Assembly (NCBI GenBank): GCA_012064385.1
Contig: QRDG01001736.1
Location: 163,411 to 227,410 of the forward strand
Source of the DNA: Puccinellia tenuiflora
Taxonomy: Eukaryota; Streptophyta; Magnoliopsida; Poales; Poaceae
Length of the DNA: 64,000 bases
Reading direction: 5' to 3'
Positions 10,233 to 20,690 of the stretch are shown here, piece by piece. The notes beneath the pieces were generated by a model. It was not told the DNA's origin. It saw nothing but the letters and a program-made list of their open reading frames with translations, and did not search any database. Position numbers and translations under genes: made by a program. The number at the start of each line of letters is the position of its first letter. Within the stretch, counting starts at the first letter, position 1.

Positions 10233-11557
10233 ATGTACGCTGTGGAGGCTGCACGGCGGTACGCTGCTTCTTTCCTGCAGCCTCCCGCCGTGCCGGCCAG
10301 CAGCTCCGGCCCTCACGCGTGGGTCCTCCTCGACACCATCGGCTACATCACCGACCGCGACAACGCCGCCACCAGAGCGGAGGCTCTGACGAGCACGGGG
10401 CAACCCATCGCCTTCTCCTTCTTCCGCGCCGACCCGCCGGGCGTCTCCCACTTCTGCCTCCACTGCCGTGCCCGGCTCAAGGTCGCCGGCTATTCCATTA
10501 CCGCCGAGCCCTGCGTGGTCCACTCCACCGGCAACCTCGCCCTCCTCACCCTCTGCCTCAAACACGGCCGGGATTACCATCGAGAGTACTTCCTCTACAG
10601 GGCATCATCAAGGCGTGGCCAGCCACAGTCGCTCCAGCTGCTCCCGGGACTCCATGACCACCTCAGGAAGCTCATTCCGCCCCATCCGCACATCGCCGTC
10701 GTGCCGTGCGACGATGGCGACGGCGAGCACTTCGTCCTGGCTGCCCTTGGGTGCACGTACGCGAGCGGGCCGTACGATTTCCACGTCTTCCAGTCAAAGC
10801 TCGGGACGTGGAAGGAGCAAGTGGTGGCGCTGCCGCTGACCGCAATGGATCCCAAGAAGGTGATCGTGCTCGGCGGCGGGGAGATCGGCTGGGTGGATCT
10901 CCGGCGCGCCATCCTCGTGCGCAACCTGCTCGACGACGACGATCCCGTGTTCCGTGTCATCCCGCTGCCCACCCTGCTCCCGGTTAACCGTGCCTACACG
11001 GGGTCCCGCTCCCGCAGCGCGGAGCAGTTCCGCGACGTGGTCTGCGTCGACGGCGTGATCAAGCTCGTCGAGGTCGAGCACTGCAGGAGGCTCGTAGTGC
11101 ATGATGTCTCGGAGCAAGAGGTGCTCTACGACCAAGACCTGACTCTGGCTGATACCGCGGACATGGTTCCCAAGGAGACCTATGAGTACACTGGCTGGAG
11201 GATCGTAACCTGGACCAGGACGGTCTCCTCCAACTGCTGGCGAAGGGGGAGCTTGGTCCACGTCGACGCGACATCATCGTCGACGACATGAGACACTCTG
11301 CAGCCTTGCTCCCTGGCCCTGGGCTCGTGGAGAAGAACACTCGAAAGAGCCTTCGCCCAGGCTACCCAACCCTGAGCATGGATGGTACTGATGTTGTCTA
11401 CCTCAAGTGCAGGGTGGAGCCGAAGGACAAGAAGGCATGGGTTGTTGCTCTTGACATGCGGAAGAAGACAGTCCAAGATGTCGCGCCATTTCCTGACGAA
11501 AGATGGAACCAAAACTACATTACATGTGCCTTGTTCAATTATTTCAATGCAGAGTAA
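10233..11557 (+). pseudogene. DUF1618 protein gene with a 3' frameshift
   Basis: The encoded protein has the layout of grass DUF1618 proteins: an N-terminal WVLLDTIGY followed by ITDRDNAATRAEA, a cysteine and histidine pair HFCLHCRARL, a middle beta-rich half with GGGEIGWVDLRRAILV, and a C-terminal WTRTVSSNCWRRGSLVHVD. The function of the family is unknown. I chose the ATG at 10233 because the family starts just before the WVLLD block. After VHVD the frame runs to a stop at 11291, while the expected continuation (DIIVDDMRH, then PTLSMDGTDVVYLKCRV and WVVALDMRKKTVQDV) is found in another frame, ending at 11557. An extra GC near 11258-11262 would explain the shift. The gene may still make a shortened protein. 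Confidence 0.8.
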
Positions 11558-11775
11558 TTTATAGAGTATATATATTACTCGTGTGACTGGTAAGAAAATT
11601 ATGGGTGTGTGGTCACATATCTCATTGTGTTTGGATTATATATATACTACTCGTGTGATTGGCAAGAAAATTATTTTTACCGCAGAGTAATTTATAGAGT
11701 ACATACTCGTGTGTGACCGGTAAGAAAATTATGGGTGTGATGACATATCTCATTGTGGTATGGTATTATATAAGA
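11546..11775. repeat. Tandem duplication in the DUF1618 3' UTR
   Basis: GCAGAGTAATTTATAGAGTA, the GTGACTGGTAAGAAAATTATGGGTGTG block and ATATCTCATTGTG occur twice with a spacing of about 133 bases. A third, shorter GTGTGATTGGCAAGAAAATT copy lies between them. The array starts at the end of the coding sequence. Confidence 0.8.
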
Positions 11776-12470
11776 ACGGATTTGCTAATTCTTGTTCAGT
11801 GGAGAATTAGCTTAATTCTCGGTCAACTTCCTAACGATTAGATGCAATGTGTGGAGATTCCTGCGTGCATTCGTTTTCCTTGTTGTTTCTTGTCTGGGTT
11901 GAATCAGTTGCAGATGGTGTCGCCCACAAGCCCTAGGGCGCGTTTGGTTGCCCACGGGCTGTAAAAATGCAAGACGAATTTCGGCCCGTTTGGTGTCCAG
12001 CCCCGTTTCGCGAGCCTGCATGCGCATGAACCATAATGCACTCTGGGCCAGGCCTGAGAGGAATGCCCGAACCGGCTGTTTTTCCAGAGCCACCCTCCCG
12101 CAAGGCAAAATCGCCAGTCCCAGAGCCGAGCTCGTGCATGCGGGGAGATGGCACGCGGCCGCGGGCGCACGCTCGTGCGGGGGAAAATGGTGGCGGGAGA
12201 AATTTCGGTCACCGCCCAAGTTTTGCCTCCCCTATTTCACACCCCTCCTCTCACCGCCAAACCTCCCGCCACCATTTCCCCCTTTTCGAGTTCTCCGTGG
12301 GAGACGACGAAGCTTCATCGACGACGACCAGGTAAGCGGTGGCACGTTCTACTCCGGTCGGCGGTGGTTAACGGCCGGCGCGGGGTGCTTCTTCCTCGAT
12401 CTCGGTAAGCAGACAACAGCCCTCCAAGCTACGATGCCTGTAAGCACACTACAACCCTAGGTCTTTTGCT

Positions 12471-12680
12471 TAGATCCGAGATTACAAATTGGTGTTCTAG
12501 CTTAGATCCATGGTTATGAGTTGGTGTTCTAGCTTAGATCCGTGCTTATGAGTTGGTCTTCTAGCTTACATCTGGGATTATGAGTTGATCTTCTAAGTTA
12601 CATCCGTGCTTATGAGTAGGATGATTGCTAGATCTGTGGTGATTGTAGCTTACATCCGTGGTGATTGCTAGATTCATTGT
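12471..12680 (+). repeat. About five degenerate 36-bp tandem units
   Basis: Units of CTTAGATCCGTGCTTATGAG followed by a TTGGTGTTCTAG-type tail repeat with decaying identity. They lie in what looks like the first intron of the Harbinger gene, after the donor-like GACCAGGTAAGC at 12326-12337. Confidence 0.75.
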
Positions 12681-12863
12681 GTTCATGAGCGTAGCTTCGG
12701 ATGATTCTTAATTGCGGTTAGATCCATTAGGCCTCTGATCCTTGTGTTGGTCCTCATCGATGTAGGACATGACCACCGAGGAGTTTATCCATTCTCTGCT
12801 CTACCTCTTGTCCCGGATTCTCAGCTAGACGAGCTGCCGAATACGTAAGATTTAGACATTTTC

Positions 12864-13945
12864 ATGGTGCCCAAGATGGCTTCAGAGATGGCGCTGATGC
12901 CTGGTCTCGTGGCGGAGAACGTTAAAAGGCGAGCTGCTAGTAAGGACAAGAAGAGCAAGATGGGGACGACCATGAAGTGTCCTGCATTTCTCTCCACCTT
13001 CGTACTGAACAAGATGTGCGAGCTCATCGGCTCCGGGGTGAGGACTGACAAGGGGTTCAAGGAGGTGCATCTGAACACAATTGCCAAGCTAGTTTTTTAG
13101 TTCTCTGGCCAGGAGGCCACCTCTACTTAGATCTACAACCACTTGAGAAAGTGGAGAGTGAGGTGGATCAAGGTGTCAAACTGAAGGACCTCAGTTGTGC
13201 ACATTGGGATGAAGATAGTAGCAACATCATCTTGGAGTTGGAGCACTTGAGATGCCACATTATGGTTAGCATTGTTCTCACCGTTTAACATTCTGCATTT
13301 CCTAACTATCAAACACAAACCATCTAACTTTTGTTCGTCCGTAGGATCCCCAAGGACGCTGAGTTCCTTAACAAGCCCATCCAGAACTACCAGCACATGC
13401 AAACCATCTTCTCCTTCGGTTTGGCCACTGGAAGACATGACATGGGGTCCTCTGAGCCTCTAGGTACGCCTGATGATCTTGACACACAGGAGTTGGATAC
13501 CATCATCCTTGATGCTCCTCCAGACACCCGAGGTGCCAAAGCTGTTGATCCTGCACCGAAGCCAGCTGAGAGAGAGGAGAAGAAACGGAAGAGGGGTGCC
13601 TTGGTGGATGAGGAGGTGCTCGTCTTCACCAGCATGACCGAGGCCGTGAGGGAGGTTGCAACCGTCATCAGGGAGAGCGTGCCTGTGGACGTGCACCCAG
13701 TCCTCTACAAGGTTGTCATGTCCGCAAACGGCACATACAGTGACTCAGCCAAGATGGTGGCTCTTGGCCACCTCCTCGACAACAAGGCACAAGGCACTGG
13801 CTTCGTTCTCATGGTCGAGGACCACCATCTGCTCTGGCTCACACATTACTCACCAAGCACTACTACCAGTACTGCTTGGTCAGTTGGAGGTGGTGGTGGT
13901 GCAAGCATGCTTGATGATGATGATGATGATGTATATTTTGGGTAG
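12864..13945 (+). pseudogene. Harbinger ORF1: Myb/SANT-like DNA-binding protein, broken
   Basis: Pieces of a Myb/SANT-like protein of the kind carried by PIF/Harbinger elements are found in order: CPAFLSTFVLNKMCELIGSG, a GFKEVHLNTIAKLVF helix, IYNHLRKWRVRWIKVS, LKDLSCAHWDEDSSNIIL, then after an intron-like gap HPKDAEFLNKPIQNYQHM and an acidic and basic tail ending in an aspartate run. Such proteins bind the element ends and recruit the transposase. Two in-frame stops (about 13098 and 13128) and a frameshift near 13178 break the first exon. The second part (13331-13945) is still open for 204 codons. Confidence 0.75.
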
Positions 13946-14222
13946 CTAGGACAAAACTTCTTATGGCATGTATATTTTGGGTGTTTGAGGTGGTACATAT
14001 GCTAACCCCTCACATGACGAACTTGCGGTGGTAGTATTACACCCTCTTTTGATGTGGTGCTAGGTTGACACCATAGTAGCTAGGCAGCGAACACTTGTGC
14101 TGCTTGTACTGTTGCTGGTAGGTTTGTGATGATCAATGCATGCTTTGTTTCTGTTGCTATTCCACCTTGTGATCATGTGTTGCTTGTTTTGCAAGTTCTA
14201 ATGCTGGTGTTCTGTGTTGTAG

Positions 14223-14627
14223 TGGTATGTGGTGTTCAGAGGTAGGACTCCAGGGATCTACACAACCTGGAATGCTTGCTCAGCTTAGGTGGAGAATTAC
14301 CCCAACAATTGCTGCAAGAGGTTCGACACTCTCAAGGAGGCAGAGCAAGCCTACTACATGTCCAAGGTAGAAGAGATCCCTCTCCAACCTCTCCAAGCCG
14401 GAGTAAGCAAAACTGATGAGGGCAAAGGTGGAGGACTGACTGCTCGTGTTGGCGTCAAAGACATCATTATCGTCGTCCTGATTGTGATCTGTCTATTTGT
14501 GCTTGTTCTGAGTATGCATGATCGTTTAACCCTAAACCCTAGTAGGTTGGTAAGCTCACCACTTGGCGTGCAAGGTAAGAAGAACAACCATGAACTAGGC
14601 AACCGAACGCAGTGGTTTATGGCCTAA
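14223..14627 (+). pseudogene. Viroplasmin/RNase H1-N-like domain plus transmembrane segment
   Basis: WYVVFRGRTPGIYTTWNACS at the start, then NYPNNC and RFDTLKEAEQAYY, has the layout of the small RNA/DNA-hybrid-binding domain found at the N-terminus of eukaryotic RNase H1 (viroplasmin family). A TAG at 14286-14288 interrupts it where a glutamine is expected. A polar linker follows and then a strongly hydrophobic stretch, DIIIVVLIVICLFVLVLSM, which should span a membrane. It lies near the right end of the Harbinger element on the same strand as the Myb/SANT gene and could be its last exons or a second gene. Confidence 0.65.
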
Positions 14628-15528
14628 ACCCGAAATCTGGGCATCCAAACACGAGCACTTCGCATTTCTGCTTTCATGCAAACGGGCCAGGCTAGGAATT
14701 TGTGGGCAACCAAACAAGTTCCACAACATGGCTCCGGTCGCGTTTTTCTGGGGCCAGGCCCGCCAGGGCCACGAAGGCGTGAGGCCCATTTTTGGTCCGG
14801 GCAACCAAACGCGCCCCTAGAGCCTTTCCCTACCGATGTGTGTTTTCTTTTTTTATACACGCAATCTGCCGGTGCTTGCAGTGACTCTGATTTGACTTTC
14901 TGTGGCTGGTCTTTTTTCCCTATAATGTAATTTATGGATTTTTTTCTACATTCTATTTAATAATTCTAAATACGGAAAAGTCGTATTTACAACCTGATTT
15001 GTAACCATAAAATTTTAGTTGTAACCCTGCTCAACTGCAAAATTTTAGACTAAGAATTGAGAAATCAAAGTACCACTATTCCCAAAAGGCTTGTTGAAAT
15101 ATCGAATATATTTTCTTATGCAAGTAGAATGGTGGTTATTAAATCAGTTATTGCCACTATATGCCCATATGTACCAAGTGCACCATCAAAGCACCATTCA
15201 CTAGAATCATGTAGAATTTTTTTATGGAATATTAAAGATCTTCAGAAAAAGGGTACATGTTCGGCCAAATCGCGTACGGTACACATGCCCAAACAGAAAG
15301 GTGGATTAGGTATGCTTAACCTAAGTTTCAGAATCAGGCTCTGCTTATTAAGTTCATCTTCAAATTCAAGGGTTCAACTTGTTTGGGAACCTCACTATTC
15401 TGATGGCAAAATTCTCCTTGGCAAATCTACTAAAGGATCATTCTACTAGAGAGATTGCTCTGCCAATATTGAGGAATTCAAATCTCATGCAAAACTTACT
15501 GTAAATTCTGAAAAAACACTCTGATGTG

Positions 15529-17186
15529 CACTAGTAGAAAAAAGCCTACCAGCCGCGCACCTATGTTCCTTACCCGTGGCGCATCATGGTGCGCCACGGG
15601 TACCGCATCACTGGTAATATTTACCAGTGGCGCACCTCATTTTGATGTGCCACTGCCACTGGTAACAGTTTCGAAATTTTTAAAAAAAATGTGGGGCATG
15701 ACCTCTCAGATCTAGATCTAGATCGAGGTTGAACTCCATGTTGCAGAGCTTTAGCCGCATCTATCATAGGCCAAGGCATGACCACGGTTCCATGGCCGAG
15801 GTCTCTCGTTGGCCAAGGGCATGGCCACGGTAACCGAGGATTTGGAGGAGCTTGAAATCGCCATCTATCTTCTTCTTCGAGGTTAGAGCTTGGGGATGAG
15901 GCTGGAGGAATGGGGATGAGAGGAAGGAGGGAGGTCAGGGCAGCGGCCATGGAGGAGGGAGGAGGAGATAGAGAGGAGGAGGAAGAGAGAAGGAGGAAGA
16001 GAGAAGGAGGAGGAGGAAGTGGCGTCGGCCATGAAGGAGGAGGAGGAGATAGAGAGGAGGAGGAAGAGAGGAGGAGGAGGAGAAGAAGAAGATAGAGGGG
16101 AGGAGGAGGAAGATAGGAGGAGGAGGAGAAAGAGAGGAGAGGAGGTGTCAATCCATGCCTCTATCCTCTCGGCCAATCAGAAACAAGAAGAAAGGAGCAC
16201 ACGGATCGTGTGCTAGTTTAATTCAATGTGAGCCGTCGGATCGTGGTGTTACCCCTCCAAGTTACCCGTGGCGCATCTCATAGTGGTGTGCCATGAGTAT
16301 TACAACTACCCGTGGCGCACCATCTCTTCCATGCGACACGGGTAAGTTTTATTTATTTTTTCTGGGCAGAAGACTTAAACTTCAAAAAAATAGGTGCTCC
16401 CTTTTGAATTTGGGGATTCTGTAGGTCAAAAACGGCTCAAAAGTCCCCTTGCATAATTTGGATTGGATGTGTTTTCTCTAGTTTTTTTAAGGTATTAAAT
16501 GTCGAAATCCGAGTTTGTATGCAAAAGTTATCGCCATTTTACTTTTCCATAAAGTTTTTTTTGCAAAATACATTGAAATTCATGTTTGTTAATTTTCCTA
16601 CCAAGTAGGGAACATAACATAACTAAATCTCAAAGAATTTTATTTTTTGAAATTTTTATCATTTTCTTTCAAACATTTCAGAACTAAAAAGGCGATCGGG
16701 GGGGGGGGGGGGTGCGTGTAACGCCCCGGGGTCACCCGCTTGAGCTCGAGGAATGCCGTGTCCGTCTCGTGGGTCCAGGTGAACTTATCTGCCTTCTTGA
16801 GTAGCTGGTGCACCCCCTTCTTGCGTAGGAGCACAAAGTCCAGACAAGCACCAGTGGTGCACCCCCTTTTGGTGCGCCACTGGTAAGTTTTTGAAATTTT
16901 TAATTCTTTGAAATCCTTACCCGTGGAGCATCCCCTTTTGGTGCGCCACAGGTATTTTCGCTACCCGTGGCGCATCAAAATGAGATGCGCCATGTGTAAG
17001 GCTGGAGCACCTCGACTAGCACGGCCGCCACTTACCAGTGGCGCATTGGCTAGAGGGTGCGCCACTGGTATTTGTCTTACCTGTGGCGCATTTGTCTCAG
17101 TGCGCCACGGGTAAATTACCAGTGGCGCATAAGACGGTGGTGCGCCACAGGTAAGCACCTTACCTATAGGCCATTTTCCACTAGTG
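15529..17186. mobile_element. CACTA element, non-autonomous, 1658 bp
   Basis: It begins CACTAGTAGAAAA and ends with the reverse complement of CACTAGTGGAAAA, flanked by the 3-base duplication GTG (15526-15528 and 17187-17189). Subterminal regions hold many copies of TACCCGTGGCGCA and TGCGCCACGGGTA in both directions, the expected transposase-binding repeats. The interior has a purine-rich GGA-type tract (15900-16140), a CACACGGATCGTGTG motif (16198-16212) and a captured retrotransposon fragment, with no transposase. Confidence 0.93.
16720..16845 (-). pseudogene. Ty3/Gypsy polymerase fragment captured in the CACTA
   Basis: The minus strand encodes VHQLLKKADKFTWTHETDTA followed by FLELKRV, which matches the region linking reverse transcriptase and RNase H in Ty3/Gypsy elements. 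It is only about 40 codons long and ends at a G-run (16699-16712). No other part of a Gypsy element is nearby, so it was probably picked up by the CACTA. Confidence 0.65.
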
Positions 17187-17910
17187 GTGGAAAGACAAAC
17201 GGCAGGATATCACTCTTCAGGAAAAATTACCTCGGCTTCACTCTTTTGCTACCAACTAGAATATTTTTCTTCATGAAGCTGGCCAAATAAACCAAGACAG
17301 TCTATTCAATATGATCCAACTTCCTTTAACTGAGATCGCTATTCAACAAAGTGAGGAACTTAGGGATATTTTGCATGACATGAGTAATTATGCTATTGAG
17401 CATACTGGCAATGATACATTTGAGACTACAGTTGGGGAGATAATTACTCTACAAAGAAAATATATGATTCCCTCCAAGATTTGCCAAATTCCTTCAAACC
17501 TTTCAAATGGATTTGGAAATCATGATGTCAGTGTAAGCAACAAAAAAATTTGGTTATTACTCTATGACGACTGAATACCCGGGATCTCATGGCGAGGCAA
17601 TTTTCTATATTGAAGACAAATCATGTGTGCTCTGCCCAACCGAGCCTAATGAATATTTTATGCACTTACTTATTTTTCAAATGTGACTTCAGTCAAGGAT
17701 TTTGGAACAAGCTTAGAATTAATTGGACACGTGATCTGAATATTATTGAAATGCTCATAGAAGGAAACCAAAGGCAAAATACAATCTGTTTTAAAGAAGC
17801 TCTCATTATTGGAACCATAGAAACAAGATCATATTTGATGAAAAAAAATCTCAATTTAAACAGACTTATGGTCATGTATGTTCAAGAAGTATTTGAGTAC
17901 AATTATGCAT

Positions 17911-17967
17911 AGAGCCAAGCCCAGTTTTTTTTTTTTTTTTTTTTTTGAAACAAAGAGCCAAGCCCAG
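17911..17967 (-). mobile_element. Tiny retroposed tail with a 14-bp target duplication
   Basis: AGAGCCAAGCCCAG is repeated exactly at 17911-17924 and 17954-17967. Between them is a run of about 22 T followed by GAAACAA. Read on the minus strand this is TTGTTTC plus a poly(A) tail, as left by an extremely 5'-truncated LINE or SINE-like insertion. Confidence 0.6.
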
Positions 17968-18031
17968 CTTAAATGAAGGAATGCTTAAATGAAGAAAAAA
18001 TCATGTTTTCGGCCAGTCCCCAACAGCAGCC

Positions 18032-18364
18032 ATGCCCGCGACCCCGCGCCACGACCACCTCCCTGTGCGGTCTACACGAGCCCCGCCGGCGTGCGTTGCA
18101 CCGATCCGGCGCGCAGGTCCCTGCGAGCAGCCAAGCCAGCCGGCGGACAGCGACCGGCCTAGCGACGGCGATGTGTTCGACGAGGAGCGGCGGAGCACTG
18201 CTTGCGACGGCCGGCCCGGGACACAGCGCCGTGCCCAGATCCGGCCGGGAGCCGGTCGGTCGGGGTCGGGGAGGCAGCTCTGCTTCGTCCGGGACCAAGC
18301 TGGTCTTCTCCGCTCCTCGTTGCTGCAGCCGGCGGCATCTGCTCCGGCCAAGGGGTCAAGGTGA
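18032..18364 (+). other. Unrecognised open frame, arginine- and proline-rich
   Basis: A 110-codon GC-rich frame starting MPATPRHDHLPVRSTRAPPA has no recognisable domain. Other frames are open here too, because of the base composition, so it is not a confident gene. It could be a captured 5' UTR and first exon. Confidence 0.15.
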
Positions 18365-18515
18365 TTTGGTTGAAACCGTCTTCTGTATGAAAGATGATAA
18401 TCCGGTTTAAACGCTCTCGTCCAATTTCGGTATTCTTCAGCCGCAATCGATTACTACTGCTAGAGTCCTGATACAACATTTGCATATGCCTTGCCGTAGC
18501 AGTACTTACCATTAG

Positions 18516-19260
18516 GGTCTGTCTATATATCAGGTGACTGATTTTTATCTAAATCTCAGTCACTCCTTTCTCAACCATTGGATCAACATCCGACGGTGGA
18601 AACATCATCTTCCACCCAACTGTCTTCTTCCTCTTCCCAAATCCAGCGCTGATTCCACCCACCGCCGCCGGCCGGGCCGCCGGCTGCCGCCACCCGCGGC
18701 CGGCGGAGCTGCCGCTCCCGCCTCGCCGCCCCTCCCTGCCCGAGCCGCCACCTCCGCCGTGCTGCCGCCTCCCCGGCCATCCCTCTAAAACCCGGCCCGA
18801 CGGCGAACTCTCCGCGCACCCGCACCCCCACCAGTTAAGGTCCTTGCTCCCCTCCACCGGAGACGCCGCTGCCCCGCGTCGTCTCCGGCTCCGGGTCGCT
18901 CCTGGCTCGGCCTCGCCGGCGGCGCCCCCGTCTTCGGCCTCGTGCTCCGCTGCTCTTCTCGAATCCACTCGCAGCAGGTCGACTGAGACGTAACAAAATC
19001 TCAGGCACCTGAGGAATAGCAAATGGGTCTGCCTGTGTCTCAGGTGACTGAGATTTCGTAATGTCACCGTCCATTGGTATTTTTAGGAGTGTCTATTGGT
19101 TGTGTACGTGAAGTCAGGTCCTTCCGTCCCTCGGCCGGAGGCGCGCAGCCCATGAACAGCCCACAATTCAAGAATCGATCAAAAATAGACACGTGGATTA
19201 ACTCGTGCTAGCTTTTTCCTTTAAAAGAAGGCCTATGTGCACGTAAAAAAAAAACCGTAT
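18516..19260. mobile_element. MULE-like region with captured GC-rich segment
   Basis: GGGTCTGTCTATATATCAGG followed by TGACTGA opens the region, and a similar GGGTCTGCCTGTGTCTCAGG with TGACTGA lies at about 19024, in the same orientation. Between them is a GC-rich stretch like a captured 5' exon (18600-18960). GTCGACTGAGACGTAA with CAGGCACCTGA (18977-19013) recurs in diverged form near 21053 and 21795. These motifs are common in grass Mutator-type elements; the exact limits and class are uncertain. Confidence 0.35.
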
Positions 19261-19559
19261 GTGTATACCCTGTGAAACTTTGTAATTTCTTAACCTATGT
19301 CTAAATATAATTGTAGTTTCATTTAAAATAATATATTACAGATAAATTTTAATTTAAAATACTATACTACATATGCTGAAACCATTAAAATAAAATTAAA
19401 ATTGTACAACGAAAATCAACAATAATATGGTGAAAACTGTAACCTCTAAATAAGCAAACAAAAAATAGAAAAGGGTTTGTCCAATGATCAATCCACTAAG
19501 AAACCTTATATCCTAATCCCAATAGTGGTGTCTCAGTTGATCGTCATGTTTGTTGAAAA

Positions 19560-20690
19560 TAAAATGCAACTCAAAGAAAACAAAACGCAACCCAAACAAT
19601 TAAAACAAACCAATTGCACAAATCTGATAGAAAAGTGCAACTATTTGGTTAGATGCCCAAAACTAACATAAATAAGCAACTAAGCAAACTAGTTACATAA
19701 ATCTTATAAAAATATGCAATTGGTTGGTTAGTTATTCAAAACTGTTAAAAATGGGCAGCTAAGCTAACCAGTTGCACAAATCTGATAAAAATGTGTAAAT
19801 GGTTGTTTAGTTGCTCAAAACTGTTAGAAATGGGCAAATAAGCTAACTAGTTGCACAAATCTGATAGAAATGTACAACTGATTGGTTAGTTGATCGAAAT
19901 AGTCAAAAAATGACAGGTAAGCTAGCGAGTTGCAGAAATCTGATAGAAAAGTGCAACTGGCTGGTTAGTTAGTTGCTCAATTAAAACTTTTAGAAAGTGA
20001 GCACACAAGCTAACCAATTGCACAAATCTGGTAGAAATATGCAACTGGTTATTTAGTTGCTCAAACATGTTAAAAAAGTGACGGCTAAGCTAATCAGTTG
20101 CACAAATCTGATACAAATATGCAAGTAGTTGGTTAGTTGCTCAAATATGACAGAAAATATGCAACTAAGATAAATAGTTGCACAAATCTAATAAAACTGT
20201 GCAATTGGTTGGTTAGCTGCTCAAATCTGACAGAAATGTGTCACTAAACTAACCAGTTGCACAAATCGGATAAAAATGTGCAGCTGGCTGATTAGTTGCT
20301 CAAATCACTAACCTAATTAGTTGCACAAATCTAACAGAAATGTGCAACTAGGTAGTTAGTGTTGCAAATCTGACACAAATTGGCGACTAAGCTAACCAGT
20401 TGCACAAATCTGATAGAAATGTGCAACTGGTTGGTTTAGATGTCCACATCCAAAATCTGACAAAATGAGCAACTAACTAACAAGTTGCATAAAACTGAGA
20501 GAAGTGTGCAACTGGTCGATTAATTGCACAAATCTGATAGAAAATATACAACTAATAGAAATGTGTAACTAGTTGCTCAAACTGACATAAATGAACACCT
20601 AAGCTAACCAGTTGCGCAAATCTGATAGAAATGTGCAACTGGTTGGTTAGTTGCTCAAAACTAGTTGAAAATGCACATTATAAAATAAAA
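19560..20690. repeat. 80-bp AT-rich minisatellite, about 14 units
   Basis: AGTTGCACAAATCTGATAGA, then AATGTGCAACTGGTTGG, then TTAGTTGCTCAAAACTG with an A-rich link to GCTAACC recurs about every 79-81 bases, for example near 19611, 19692, 19771, 19850 and 19929. Units vary in sequence and a few in length. No coding capacity is seen. Confidence 0.85.

Larger units (their letters stand above)
11936..14816 (+). mobile_element. PIF/Harbinger-like element, 2881 bp
   Basis: The ends are perfect 18-base inverted repeats, GGGCGCGTTTGGTTGCCC on the left and its reverse complement on the right. They are flanked by the 3-base duplication CTA (11933-11935 and 14817-14819). Three-base duplications and G-rich ends with TTTGGTTG are typical of PIF/Harbinger elements. 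The interior has a GC-rich promoter and 5' UTR (12100-12330), a broken Myb/SANT-type gene and a second gene with a viroplasmin-like domain. No DDE transposase is present, so the element depended on another copy to move. Confidence 0.85.
15050..17912 (+). pseudogene. LINE ORF2 C-terminal part, split by a CACTA
   Basis: Left of the inserted CACTA the frame shows the end of a LINE reverse transcriptase: SYASRMVVIKSVIATI, CRIFLWN and MPKQKGGLGMLNL. Right of the CACTA come IQLPLTEIAIQQSEELRDI, a WIWN-like stretch in another frame, NTRDLMARQFSI and LFFKCDFSQGFWNKLRINW, which match the zinc-binding tail (zf-RVT) of plant LINEs. The order and strand agree, so this is one LINE tail interrupted at 15529. 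Frameshifts and stops (for example near 17570) show it was already decayed or decayed later. The 5' half is missing. Confidence 0.8.

Noticed and set aside
15621..16216. Serine- and proline-rich or glutamate-rich frames on both strands
   Set aside because: They arise from the GGA-type purine tract inside the small CACTA.
19560..20690. Regularly spaced repeats resembling a CRISPR array
   Set aside because: Units are 80 bp, contiguous, degenerate and AT-rich in a plant genome, with no spacer structure or cas genes.
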